DNA of 21,400 nt from JANLSE01 sp038214135 (GCA_038214135.1 JBBQSD010000113.1:1-21400); one strand, 5' to 3'; counted from the first letter of the stretch, positions 13,433-20,638 are shown. Notes: generated by a model from the sequence alone, not told the origin. Numbers and translations are program-made.

Positions 13433-14770
13433 ATGCGTGTGGGACTCGACTTCGGCACGACCAATTCGAGCGCTGCAGTGTATGATGGATCGCGTGTACA
13501 CCTCCTTCCGCTCGATCCGGTCAATAATGCACCCTCAATCATGCGAACGACCCTCTTCATCTCGCGCAATGGGACGCCAAGCATCGGGCGTGAAGCCATC
13601 AATCGCTTCACCGAAGCAAATGTCGGGCGCGAGATCGAATATCAATGGCGCTACATCGGTGAAGCCGAGGTCACACTCGCTGATGTCGGCACGATCATGC
13701 AATCCCTGTATGCAATCGTGGATGCCAACACACCCGGTCGGCTGTTCCAATCACTCAAAAGCCACTTGCGTGATAGCTCATTCACTAGCACTGATGTTTT
13801 TGGAACCCGCTACTCAATCGAAACCCTGATCGCTGTCGTCCTGCGCATGATCCTCGAACGGATCGAGGCCGAAGTGGGCCAGAAGGTCACTGAGATCGTT
13901 ATCGGGCGGCCTGTCCACTATTCAACCGAAGCACGGCTCGATGCCCTGGCAATCGAGCGCATGTCCGCTGCCTGTGTCGAAGCTGGTATGCCGCCATTCC
14001 GGTTTCTGCCCGAACCAACCGCTGCGGCACTCTCGTATGCCTCAAGCGCCCAGGGCCAACAGCACATCCTGGTCTTCGACTTTGGTGGCGGTACGCTGGA
14101 CGTGACGATCATGCGGCTGGATGGCAAGGGCGGCCGCGAAGTCCTCGCCACCGATGGCGTCCCAATCGGTGGCGATCTGATCGACAGACGGCTGGTGATG
14201 GGCAAAGTCCTTGGTCATTTTGGAGCTGGAACCGTGCTTGGGCCACGGCGCTTGCCATTCCCTGCCGTTATTCTCGAACATCTCAGCGAATGGCAGAGTA
14301 TTATCGATTTGACCCAACCACGCTATCAGAAGATCATCGAAGAGGCGATCCAGACTGGCGACAAGACCCACGAACTCAAACAGTTGCGAGTGCTCGTTCG
14401 CGAGAACTATGGCCTGCCACTCTACGAAGAAGTCGAGCGTGCCAAGGTGCGCCTGAGCGAAAACCGCACAACCACTATCGCCATGCACGTACCTGGCATC
14501 AGTATGGACCAGGAAGTCGCACGCTGGGATTTCGAACGCCTGATCGGGCCGGATGTTCGTGCTGTATCGGCCTGTGTGGATCGGGCATTGGCCGCCGCAG
14601 ATCTGCAACCCAAGGACATCACCGTTGTGCTGCGAACCGGTGGTTCATCACGCATTCCCGTGTTTGTTCGCATGCTGGCCGAGAAATTCGGCGAAGAACG
14701 CCTCCAGGAAATGGATGTCTTCACCGGCGTGGCATCTGGCCTCGCTATTGCTGCCCACGAACAACGCTGA
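13433..14770 (+). CDS. Short Hsp70-family ATPase (nucleotide-binding domain only)
   Basis: This 445-residue protein has the actin-like Hsp70 ATPase fold: phosphate-1 loop GLDFGTTNSS (4-13), PEPTAAALSY (193-202), phosphate-2 loop VFDFGGGTLDV (214-224), and adenosine motif RTGGSSRIPV (401-410). It stops after the ATPase domain, so the peptide-binding beta-sandwich and lid of DnaK are absent. In length it resembles YegD-type Hsp70 homologs. It should bind and hydrolyse ATP; the partner and clients are unknown. The ATG has GAGG 6 nt upstream and a promoter at 13314-13342. It is divergent from rel. A possible GTG leader reading frame overlaps its start. Confidence 0.92.
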   Translation: MRVGLDFGTTNSSAAVYDGSRVHLLPLDPVNNAPSIMRTTLFISRNGTPSIGREAINRFTEANVGREIEYQWRYIGEAEVTLADVGTIMQSLYAIVDANTPGRLFQSLKSHLRDSSFTSTDVFGTRYSIETLIAVVLRMILERIEAEVGQKVTEIVIGRPVHYSTEARLDALAIERMSAACVEAGMPPFRFLPEPTAAALSYASSAQGQQHILVFDFGGGTLDVTIMRLDGKGGREVLATDGVPIGGDLIDRRLVMGKVLGHFGAGTVLGPRRLPFPAVILEHLSEWQSIIDLTQPRYQKIIEEAIQTGDKTHELKQLRVLVRENYGLPLYEEVERAKVRLSENRTTTIAMHVPGISMDQEVARWDFERLIGPDVRAVSACVDRALAAADLQPKDITVVLRTGGSSRIPVFVRMLAEKFGEERLQEMDVFTGVASGLAIAAHEQR

Positions 14771-14804
14771 TATCCAAGAAGGGTACGATATCATCCGGAA
14801 TAGA

Positions 14805-14888
14805 GGCGGTTCGTGAACCGCCCATCACGACGGGTAATGATATGTGCCCGCCGATTTGTCGGGGCAAACCTCGTGTTCGCCCACATTG
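14805..14888. repeat. 84-bp direct repeat, copy 1
   Basis: The repeat starts with the near-perfect palindrome GGCGGTTCGTGAACCGCC and ends in CCCACATTG. It differs from copy 2 (15027-15110) at a single visible base in the GGGGCAAAC/GGGGCGAAC segment, which implies a recent duplication or gene conversion. Confidence 0.9.
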
Positions 14889-15026
14889 GGCACAACGCCA
14901 TCATCGTGGGCAGACACATTGGTCTGCCCACAACACGATGATCGATATCGACATCGGTGCAAAACCATACGGGGTGTGACGGAAAGTTCCGCATGCGATG
15001 GTGCAACGACCAATCATGGCCGGAGG

Positions 15027-15110
15027 GGCGGTTCGTGAACCGCCCATCACGACGGGTAATGATATGTGCCCGCCGATTTGTCGGGGCGAACCTCGTGTTC
15101 GCCCACATTG
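15027..15110. repeat. 84-bp direct repeat, copy 2
   Basis: This is the second copy, offset by 222 bp from copy 1, with the same palindromic head GGCGGTTCGTGAACCGCC. It is followed at once by a CCGCAGGCT palindrome pair. Confidence 0.9.
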
Positions 15111-15120
15111 CCCCCAGAAT

Positions 15121-15181
15121 CCGCAGGCTGAAGCCTGCGGCTATAGCGCATCGTCCCTTTGCCGCAGGCTTCAGCCTGCGG
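15121..15181. repeat. CCGCAGGCT palindrome pair
   Basis: CCGCAGGCTGAAGCCTGCGG (15121-15140) and CCGCAGGCTTCAGCCTGCGG (15162-15181) lie 21 nt apart. The arrangement matches 7610-7678 and 18026-18103. Confidence 0.92.
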
Positions 15182-15222
15182 ATTCAGGATACAATGTTCC
15201 TTTCGCATAGGAGCGCGCATCT

Positions 15223-15410
15223 ATGCTGAGCCACATCGAGCGACTGATCGTGCTGAAGGGTGCCGATCTATTCGCCGCGACGCCCGAGGAGGGTCTGGCG
15301 GAGATCGCCGATCTGCTGATCGAAGAGGACTATGCCAGCGGCGCGACGATCTTTAGCAAGCACGATGTTGGCACATGCATGTACCTGATCGTTGAAGGCG
15401 ACGTGCTGAT
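15223..15410 (+). pseudogene. Truncated cyclic-nucleotide-binding domain gene (5' fragment)
   Basis: The reading frame opens with MLSHIERLIVLKGADLFAAT and runs through ATIFSKHDVGTCMYLIVEGDV. That is the helix and first beta-roll strands of a cNMP-binding (Crp/cap family) domain. The ATG has AGGAG 9 nt upstream and an in-frame stop just before it, so this is a genuine start. Homology-like sequence ends near 15410. Downstream of that the frame reads, antisense, through the oppositely oriented HEAT fragment to a stop at 15513. The rest of the beta-roll, including the phosphate-binding cassette, is missing, so it cannot be functional. In related bacteria such domains accompany MFS-HEAT proteins, which is also the family of the facing fragment. 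Confidence 0.75.
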
Positions 15411-15417
15411 TGGCTAC

Positions 15418-16387
15418 CTACCGCCGTACAGTTGGGTCGGGGTCGGTAAACAGGCGACGCAATGGCTGGAAGAAATCAACCGAGCGCAATTCGCCCACAA
15501 TTGTGGCAGCTAGGATTCGCTCGTCGGGTTTGGGTGATTCCGCCAGATCGAGCAACCGCCGACCAACGGCAAGAATGCCAGAAATGCCACCATGGCGAAT
15601 CAACCCAACCAACGTGCTGCGACAGATCTCTGGTGCTGGGTTATCGATCAAGAAGGCAACCATATCGATTGCCTCGGCCTCAGCAGCAGCGCAGAGCGCT
15701 CGTACGATGGCCGCCCGTGTGAGCAGATCCTCCTCACCGCTGTGCGGGCTTGCCAGCGCACGGCGCACCAACCGAGTGCCACAACAGATGCCAGCGCACC
15801 AACCAGGCTGATGCAAGCTAAGGCCAGCAGATTTGCAATACCCATCAGTCTGACGAGGGGCGGCACGAGTGCGTAGCCAAGAACACGCGACACATTCTCG
15901 CTACTGCTGACCCACCATACAGCCGCTTTGCCTGGCGTAGATGCAGTAGGCGACCAGCCAGCCCCCAGAAGATCAAACTAGAGAGTGCATTAAAGATTCG
16001 GTACCATAGCAACAGCAGAAAGAAGGCCCAACTTCCGAGCGCACTGCCACCCCACAGCAGCAGCAAGAGCAACAACAGTGCCAGCAGCGATCCACCAGCC
16101 AGGCGTTCGGTTGCGATACGCTGGCCAAGCCAACCAAAGGCAGCACCAGCCAGCGGAACGACAATAGCCGCACCGATATATACCCCCGGTAGCGCGGCAG
16201 GGCCTAGAGCGCTGAGGAACAGAGCCATAGCTGCGGTATCGGCCAGAACCAACGCCCAACCCTGACAGAACGAGAGCGCGGTCAGCAGAAACGTCAGGCG
16301 CTCTTCGCCAGGGCGCAGATCAAGTCGAGCCAGGAGTCGAGGCATGAGAGGTGATAGTAGTCGCATGTGAGTCTCGCGCAGCGGCAA
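15418..16387 (-). pseudogene. Degraded MFS/ADP-ATP-carrier-like transporter with HEAT repeats
   Basis: Three minus-strand frames must be joined to read this gene. The first (from 16387, or the MRLLS start near 16366) encodes about five TM segments up to RLYGG near 15912. A one-base loss around 15911-15917 then moves the signal to another frame, which carries SRVLGYALVPPLVRLMGIANLLALACISLVGALA. Near 15755-15780 it moves again to a frame with HEAT-like helices (LTRAAIVRALCAAAEAEAI, RSTLVGLIRHGGISGILAVG, DERILAATIVGEL). That frame ends at a stop at 15418. A normal protein of this type has about 12 TM segments before the HEAT part, so an internal deletion is also likely. The 3' end abuts the cNMP fragment tail-to-tail. 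Confidence 0.8.
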
Positions 16388-16546
16388 AATAGTGCGCTAC
16401 TGTAGCACGATCAGCGATCAGACAATCTACTCGACATACAAGCACCCCTCTCCGATCTGGAGAGGGGCCGAGGGTGAGGTCAACAACATGCAAAAAGGCC
16501 AGAATACCAATACGGTACCCTGGCCTCTTGTTGGTTCAGACTAACC
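16388..16546. other. Intergenic stretch with a hairpin and a terminator
   Basis: Besides the terminator at 16492-16529, positions 16444-16467 form a CCCCTCTCC/GGAGAGGGG hairpin, a short member of the GC-rich repeat family. No gene is seen. Confidence 0.6.
16492..16529 (-). terminator. Rho-independent terminator of the small CxxC/HxxC gene
   Basis: Read on the minus strand, an AAGAGGCCAG stem arm, a 17-nt loop and CTGGCCTTTTT form a stem followed by a U-run. It begins 17 nt after the stop codon at 16547. Confidence 0.85.
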
Positions 16547-16732
16547 CTACGACAGCGTCTTCTGGAAGCATGTGCGGTGGTGGTAGGTCTTGCTGCGGCG
16601 GCGGCCATCCATCACCACGAGCATCTCGCGGTCATTGGTGATTCGCTGCCCACAATTCATGCAATCGTGGATAGTCATCTTGCCGCTCTTATCGCGGGAG
16701 GTGACGTCGGTCTTTGATTTCTTCTCGGCCAT
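16547..16732 (-). CDS. Small putative zinc-binding protein (CxxC-x24-HxxC)
   Basis: This 61-residue, Lys/Arg-rich cytosolic protein has a disordered N-terminus (MAEKKSKTDVTSRDKSGK). It is followed by one compact module with CMNC (C24, C27) and HRTC (H52, C55), a C2HC set fitting a single zinc ion. The spacing and order resemble the core of PARP-type or treble-clef fingers, though no family can be assigned with confidence. The start is the ATG with GGAG 9 nt upstream; a longer frame to 16789 has no supporting ribosome site. A strong terminator follows, so it is monocistronic. Binding of nucleic acid or a regulatory partner is inference from size, charge and metal motif. Confidence 0.75.
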   Translation of the reverse strand: MAEKKSKTDVTSRDKSGKMTIHDCMNCGQRITNDREMLVVMDGRRRSKTYHHRTCFQKTLS

Positions 16733-16850
16733 GGTTTGTGCTCCGTTTGCGGGTCTAGCGGAGCCGCACCGGGTCCGCCGACAATTCACATACTACTAGA
16801 ACGTTGGAGAGAATCCTATAAGAAGAATACCCTACCAATGTTCCCTGAAA

Positions 16851-17279
16851 TTATACCATACTTGGCAAGCTTTTGCTGGTGTTTTGCACCTGCTCTGCCA
16901 GGCGATTCGTATCGGTGAACCCCAAATTCAGGTGGCGCACCACCCCGAACCCATCCAACACAATCGTCGCTGGCACCGTCAAAATACCCGCTTGCTCAAC
17001 CAGCTCCGAATGTTCCGGTGCCGAGAGCTTCAGGATCGTGACGTTCGCACCAAACTGCTCGCTCAGCCGTGTCAGCGCAGGAGCCTGGCGCGTGCGGCAT
17101 TCACCACACGTTGGCGTCGAAAACGAAATCACCGCTGGCCGTCCAGCAGGAACTAATGTCGCAAATGGCGAGGCCACCTGCATGCGCCGAACAGCAAGAT
17201 ACTGCCACACTCGTACCAAACCCCAGATTGCAGCCACACCCAGCACCACAACGCCAAGTATCAATATTCGATCAACCAT
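16851..17279 (-). CDS. Membrane-anchored thioredoxin-like protein
   Basis: This 142-residue protein has an N-terminal TM anchor (about 4-22) and a thioredoxin fold facing outward. The active site is PTCGECR (C58, C61), and the cis-proline motif is TVPATIVLDGFG (P103). It should act as a thiol-disulfide exchange protein outside the membrane. The start is the ATG with AAGGA 7 nt upstream; it lies 11 nt after the DUF4395 stop. A longer frame to 17333 would overlap that gene and is less likely. It shares the promoter at 17774-17803. DUF4395 proteins are often found beside thioredoxins, which supports a joint redox role. Confidence 0.88.
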   Translation of the reverse strand: MVDRILILGVVVLGVAAIWGLVRVWQYLAVRRMQVASPFATLVPAGRPAVISFSTPTCGECRTRQAPALTRLSEQFGANVTILKLSAPEHSELVEQAGILTVPATIVLDGFGVVRHLNLGFTDTNRLAEQVQNTSKSLPSMV

Positions 17280-17290
17280 ACCACGATCCT

Positions 17291-17731
17291 TTATGAGCGC
17301 CGCAATCGCTGAAGCTGGAAGAACACAAAACAACCAGCGCAGAACCCGAAGAATAGATTCACCGCTGCTAATACAATTACCAGAATTGCCAGTGTCCAGC
17401 CAACTGCCAATGCACCAGCCAACAATGCCACACTCGCACCAACCAATACTGTACCGCCCATTCCCTGGGCAAATCGATGCGGCGCAGCAGCCTCAGCATG
17501 GACATCCGGCTTCAGCACACTAGCTGGCTTCAAAACATCCCGATATAAACGCTGGAATAAAGCCAATGCGGGAGTGATTGTTCCCAATACCATCACCACC
17601 GCAACAAATACAACCAACCATGGGCTATCGAGCAAGAATGCTGCCGTCAAAAAGACAATAATTAACGCCTGATTCACCCGCAATGCCGTTCGATCAACCC
17701 GCTCACCAATAACCTGATTCATGCTGCCCAT
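17291..17731 (-). CDS. DUF4395 integral membrane protein
   Basis: This 146-residue protein matches the DUF4395 pattern: DRTALRVNQALIIV near the N-terminus, a KPDV...APHRFAQGMGG segment (about 74-93), and a terminal NLFFGFCAGCFVFFQL with C131 and C134. Four hydrophobic helices are visible (about 22-38, 39-57, 94-111, 113-130). The biochemical role is unknown; the conserved CxxC near the membrane and the adjacent thioredoxin suggest electron or disulfide transfer across the membrane. The start at 17731 has GGAG 7 nt upstream. The in-frame ATG at 17773 lies upstream of the predicted transcription start and is rejected. Confidence 0.87.
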   Translation of the reverse strand: MGSMNQVIGERVDRTALRVNQALIIVFLTAAFLLDSPWLVVFVAVVMVLGTITPALALFQRLYRDVLKPASVLKPDVHAEAAAPHRFAQGMGGTVLVGASVALLAGALAVGWTLAILVIVLAAVNLFFGFCAGCFVFFQLQRLRRS

Positions 17732-17773
17732 GCGCCCGCTCCAATTCATATGGGGTATTCTTATGTATAACAC

Positions 17774-17803
17774 ATTATAATGTCAACATTACCTCAACGT
17801 CAA
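17774..17803 (-). promoter_or_regulatory. Predicted sigma70-type promoter of the DUF4395-thioredoxin operon
   Basis: On the minus strand TTGACG (17798-17803) is followed after 18 nt by a perfect TATAAT (17774-17779). Transcription would begin near 17767, about 36 nt before the DUF4395 start. A second TTGACA lies within the spacer. Confidence 0.8.
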
Positions 17804-17806
17804 GTA

Positions 17807-17828
17807 GAGACGCAACATGTTGCGTCTC
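17807..17828. repeat. 22-bp perfect palindrome (GAGACGCAACA/TGTTGCGTCTC)
   Basis: Both halves are perfectly complementary. It is preceded by GTA, giving the GTAGAGACGC motif, of which a fragment also occurs at 173-187. A degenerate copy (GTTGCGTTTCTACG) follows near 17841. It lies just upstream of the DUF4395 promoter. Confidence 0.9.
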
Positions 17829-17915
17829 ACCGAAGGATGATGTTGCGTTTCTACGGGGATAACGAGCGTCTCTATGGGTGATGATGAGATTCAACCATTT
17901 GCGACATCCCACGCC

Positions 17916-18103
17916 CCGCAGGCTTCAGCCTGCGGCTAGGGCATCGTCCTTGCCATCATCGTCCCTTTGCCGCAGGCTGATGATCTTTTACATTTTAATC
18001 GGGTAGGATTCGCCTCCACCATGCCCCGCAGGCTGAAGCCTGCGGCTAGGGCATCGCCCTTTTGCCTCCATCGTTCCCCTTTGCCGCAGGCTTCAGCCTG
18101 CGG
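17916..18103. repeat. Cluster of CCGCAGGCT palindromes
   Basis: It has three complete 20-bp palindromes (17916-17935, 18026-18045, 18084-18103) and one truncated unit (17970-17980). The last followed by TTTTACAT...CCACCATG repeats the layout of 7555-7678. It fills the gap upstream of the desaturase gene. Confidence 0.9.
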
Positions 18104-18165
18104 ATGGAGAGCCATCCCCGGTTATACTAAGGGCTGATGGCTGAAATCCTAGCGAGCGAGAGATT

Positions 18166-19647
18166 GTGGCGCAACCAATCATTATTGTCGGTGGCGGTTT
18201 AGGCGGGTTGGCCGCTGCCATCCGACTGGCTGCCAGCGGTCGCAGCGTGACGCTGCTCGAAAAGAATGAGCGGGTTGGCGGCAAACTCAACATCCACTGC
18301 GAGCAGGGCTATACCTTCGATACTGGCCCATCGCTGCTGACCATGCCCTGGGTGTTGCGCGAACTCCTGGCTGTTGCTGGCACCCGCCTGGAAGAAGAAC
18401 TGACGCTCACAGCCCTTGAGCCAACCTGCCGGTATCATTGGCCCGATCACACCCGTTTCGATGCCCATCAATCGCTCCCGCTATTACTCCAGGAGATCGA
18501 ACGGCTTGAGCCACGCGATGTGCAGGGCTTCTTGCAGTTTCTGGCCTATAGCGCTGGCATCTACCGTGCCGTCGTCGGGCCATTCATGCTGCGCCCCATC
18601 GATGGCCCGCGCGATCTGCTAACCCCAACGCTCATCCGCGATTCGCTGGCAATCGATCCATTCCGCACCGTAGATCAGGCCGTTCGCAGCTTTTTTCATA
18701 GCCCATACCTGCGGCAGTTGTTTAATCGCTATGCCACCTATAACGGCTCATCGCCATACCGCGCCCCGGCCACCTTCAATGTCATTCCCTATGTGGAATT
18801 CAGCCAGGGTGGTTGGTATGTCCAGGGTGGCATGTACGAAATCGCCCGCGTCCTCGAACGCACCGCCCGCCGTGTTGGCGTTCAGATCCGCACCAACACG
18901 CCCGTTGCCCGCATTCGCACGAATGGCCGCAATGCCATTGGCGTCACCCTAGAGAATGGCGAAACCCTGGATGCCGCAACAATTGTTGTGAATGCCGATT
19001 CCGGCTATGCCTATGCACAACTCCTGCCTGATCGGCCAGCCAGCGCTGCCCGCATCAATCGCCTAGAACGCTCGTGTGCTGGCTTCGTCATGCTGCTTGG
19101 CATCAACCGCATCTATCCCGATCTGACCCAACATAATATCTTTTTCTCGTCCGATTACCCCCGCGAGTTTGCCGCGATCTTCGATAAAGCCATCCCCGCG
19201 CCCGATCCAACCATCTATATCAATGTCACCGCACCAGCCGATCCATCGCACGCCCCACCCGGCCACATGAACCTGTTTGTGCTCGTCAATGCGCCAGCAC
19301 ACAATGGGCGCATCAACTGGCAGCGTGAAGCACAGGGCTATGGCGATCTGATCATCCGCAAGCTAGAGCGCATGGGCCTCAGTGGCCTCGCCGATAGCAT
19401 CGCCTACCGCCACACAATCACCCCCGCCGATTTTGAGCAGCGCTACAACGCACCCGGCGGTGCCATCTATGGCCTGGCCTCCAACACACCCTGGACGGCC
19501 TTTCTACGCCCGCCATTGCGCGCCCGCGACACCAGCGGCTTGTATTTCGTCGGCGGCGGCACCCACCCAGGCGGCGGCATCCCACTCGTCCTGCTCTCTG
19601 GCCAGGCCGTCGTCGAACGTGTCCTCGCCGATTCCTACGACACATAA
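18166..19647 (+). CDS. CrtI-family phytoene desaturase-like FAD oxidoreductase
   Basis: This 493-residue enzyme should introduce double bonds into, or otherwise oxidise, a carotenoid precursor at the membrane. The N-terminus carries the dinucleotide-binding motif IIIVGGGLGGLAAAIRLAAS (5-24) with the ribose-binding acidic end LLEKN. FDTGPSLLTMPWVLRELL and the C-terminal LYFVGGGTHPGGGIPLVLLS are the classical CrtI/CrtN/CrtP signatures. The length is normal. It starts with GTG; the ribosome site is weak (GAGAG) and a TATACT box lies at 18123-18128 without a good -35. No crtB or other carotenoid gene is next to it, so phytoene desaturase, C30 desaturase or carotenoid oxygenase activities cannot be told apart. 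Confidence 0.93.
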   Translation: MAQPIIIVGGGLGGLAAAIRLAASGRSVTLLEKNERVGGKLNIHCEQGYTFDTGPSLLTMPWVLRELLAVAGTRLEEELTLTALEPTCRYHWPDHTRFDAHQSLPLLLQEIERLEPRDVQGFLQFLAYSAGIYRAVVGPFMLRPIDGPRDLLTPTLIRDSLAIDPFRTVDQAVRSFFHSPYLRQLFNRYATYNGSSPYRAPATFNVIPYVEFSQGGWYVQGGMYEIARVLERTARRVGVQIRTNTPVARIRTNGRNAIGVTLENGETLDAATIVVNADSGYAYAQLLPDRPASAARINRLERSCAGFVMLLGINRIYPDLTQHNIFFSSDYPREFAAIFDKAIPAPDPTIYINVTAPADPSHAPPGHMNLFVLVNAPAHNGRINWQREAQGYGDLIIRKLERMGLSGLADSIAYRHTITPADFEQRYNAPGGAIYGLASNTPWTAFLRPPLRARDTSGLYFVGGGTHPGGGIPLVLLSGQAVVERVLADSYDT

Positions 19648-19955
19648 GCCGTTTTTTTTATAATAAACCAGCCCTGTGGCCCACCAACCACCATAGCAAA
19701 CCAGAACGCCCTACTGGCCGGTCACCACGGGCGTGCAGAGCACGCCCCTTCCGTGCTTGATCGGCGTATGCGCGCTTGATCGGCGTATGCGACACGCCCC
19801 GCCGCCGACAGATTTCGTACGGGCGTATCGCATACGCCCTCCCCCCAACCTAGCAGCACACGGCAGCGCACAAACAGCATGTATGGCAGAATGAACGGCA
19901 TACATTCGCATCAGCCACCGAGATACATTCTCAACAGAAGCTTTTGGTGCTTGCA

Positions 19956-20056
19956 GGGCGGACACATGGGTCCGCACCTCTCGGTTCATGTTGGGCGGAC
20001 CCATGGATCCGCACCCTAACTCTCGGTTCATGTTGGGCGGACACATGGGTCCGCAC
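19956..20056. repeat. Three GGGCGGAC...GTCCGCAC-type palindromic units
   Basis: 22-bp units start at 19956, 19993 and 20035. They are separated by a shared CTCTCGGTTCATGTT spacer. Each unit pairs GCGGA with TCCGC around a CCATGG/CATGG core; the middle unit differs at two positions. Confidence 0.88.
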
Positions 20057-20091
20057 TACATGGGTTCTTGTTCTCTTGTTCTCTCGGTATT

Positions 20092-20135
<44 letters not shown>

Positions 20136-20266
20136 TACACACCAGCGTACACCCGCTCCCAACTCATGGCCTTGCAACGCCAACCGACTATCAAAACTGT
20201 CATATTATCGTAAGCCAACGATGAACATCTTGAAAGGAAGGCATGCCAATGGTATCATGCTGCCAA

Positions 20267-20634
20267 GCCTCAAGGGACCAGCACAAACCGAACCAAGGAG
20301 AAACCTAACCGAGGATCGCAGAGTAGATAAGCGGCGCGCCCCGCCAAAGACGCAGAGCGGAAGCGACCGTACATCGGGGGAAACGAGTGGGGATGTTCCC
20401 ACCGAGGAGACCGATAAGCAGGCGCCGGGTTGCTGATGATGCAACTGGATGCGGTGCAAATCGAAGAGCGGTTCCAACAGCAAAACTCACGACGAATGCA
20501 GCCACAATGATTATTGGCTCGGAACGTGAGCAAGGCCTTCGATGCAACAGCCGGTTCTGGCCGGGCAGCATGGGGGATACTGTTGGTAGGGAAGGGATCA
20601 AAACGGGATAGCGGAGTGTTCAGACCCTTGAGGC
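20267..20634 (+). ncRNA. Candidate large structured RNA (possibly HEARO/omega-RNA-like)
   Basis: No credible gene lies here, yet complementary segments are dense and nested. Pairs seen: 20267-20276 with 20625-20634 (10 bp, outer); 20373-20377 with 20411-20415 enclosing TGGG/CCCA (20388-20391, 20398-20401); 20429-20433 with 20441-20445; 20460-20466 with 20537-20543 (7 bp, extended by TGC/GCA 20455-20457/20544-20546) enclosing 20486-20491/20525-20530 and 20500-20504/20515-20519; and 20551-20554 with 20561-20564. CCAACAG (20474-20480) pairs with CTGTTGG (20580-20586), crossing the previous stem as a pseudoknot. The ACAAACCGAACC segment near 20283 recalls the 5' part of HEARO/IscB omega RNAs as I remember them, which is weak evidence. 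No iscB is in the window. Strand is inferred from that motif only. Confidence 0.45.
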
Positions 20635-20638
20635 ATCG

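Larger units (their letters stand above)
14771..15120. other. Gene-free repeat region downstream of the Hsp70-like gene
   Basis: This stretch has no convincing coding sequence. It holds a duplicated 84-bp element (see 14805-14888 and 15027-15110) separated by about 138 bp. Within that spacer 14906-14915 and 14922-14931 form a perfect 10-bp stem around a 6-nt loop. Confidence 0.6.

Noticed and set aside
16733..16789. Longer start for the small C2HC protein at 16789
   Set aside because: The extra residues look like translated intergenic sequence, and GGAG precedes the inner ATG at 16732.
17280..17333. Longer thioredoxin start at 17333
   Set aside because: It would overlap the DUF4395 coding end by 43 bp and has no better ribosome site than the ATG at 17279.
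17732..17773. Longer DUF4395 start at 17773
   Set aside because: It lies upstream of the transcription start predicted from the TTGACG/TATAAT promoter, and GGAG fits the ATG at 17731.
18092..18128. Full sigma70 promoter for the desaturase gene
   Set aside because: A TATACT box is present at 18123-18128, but no acceptable -35 hexamer lies 16-18 nt upstream; the expected position falls in a CCGCAGGCT palindrome.
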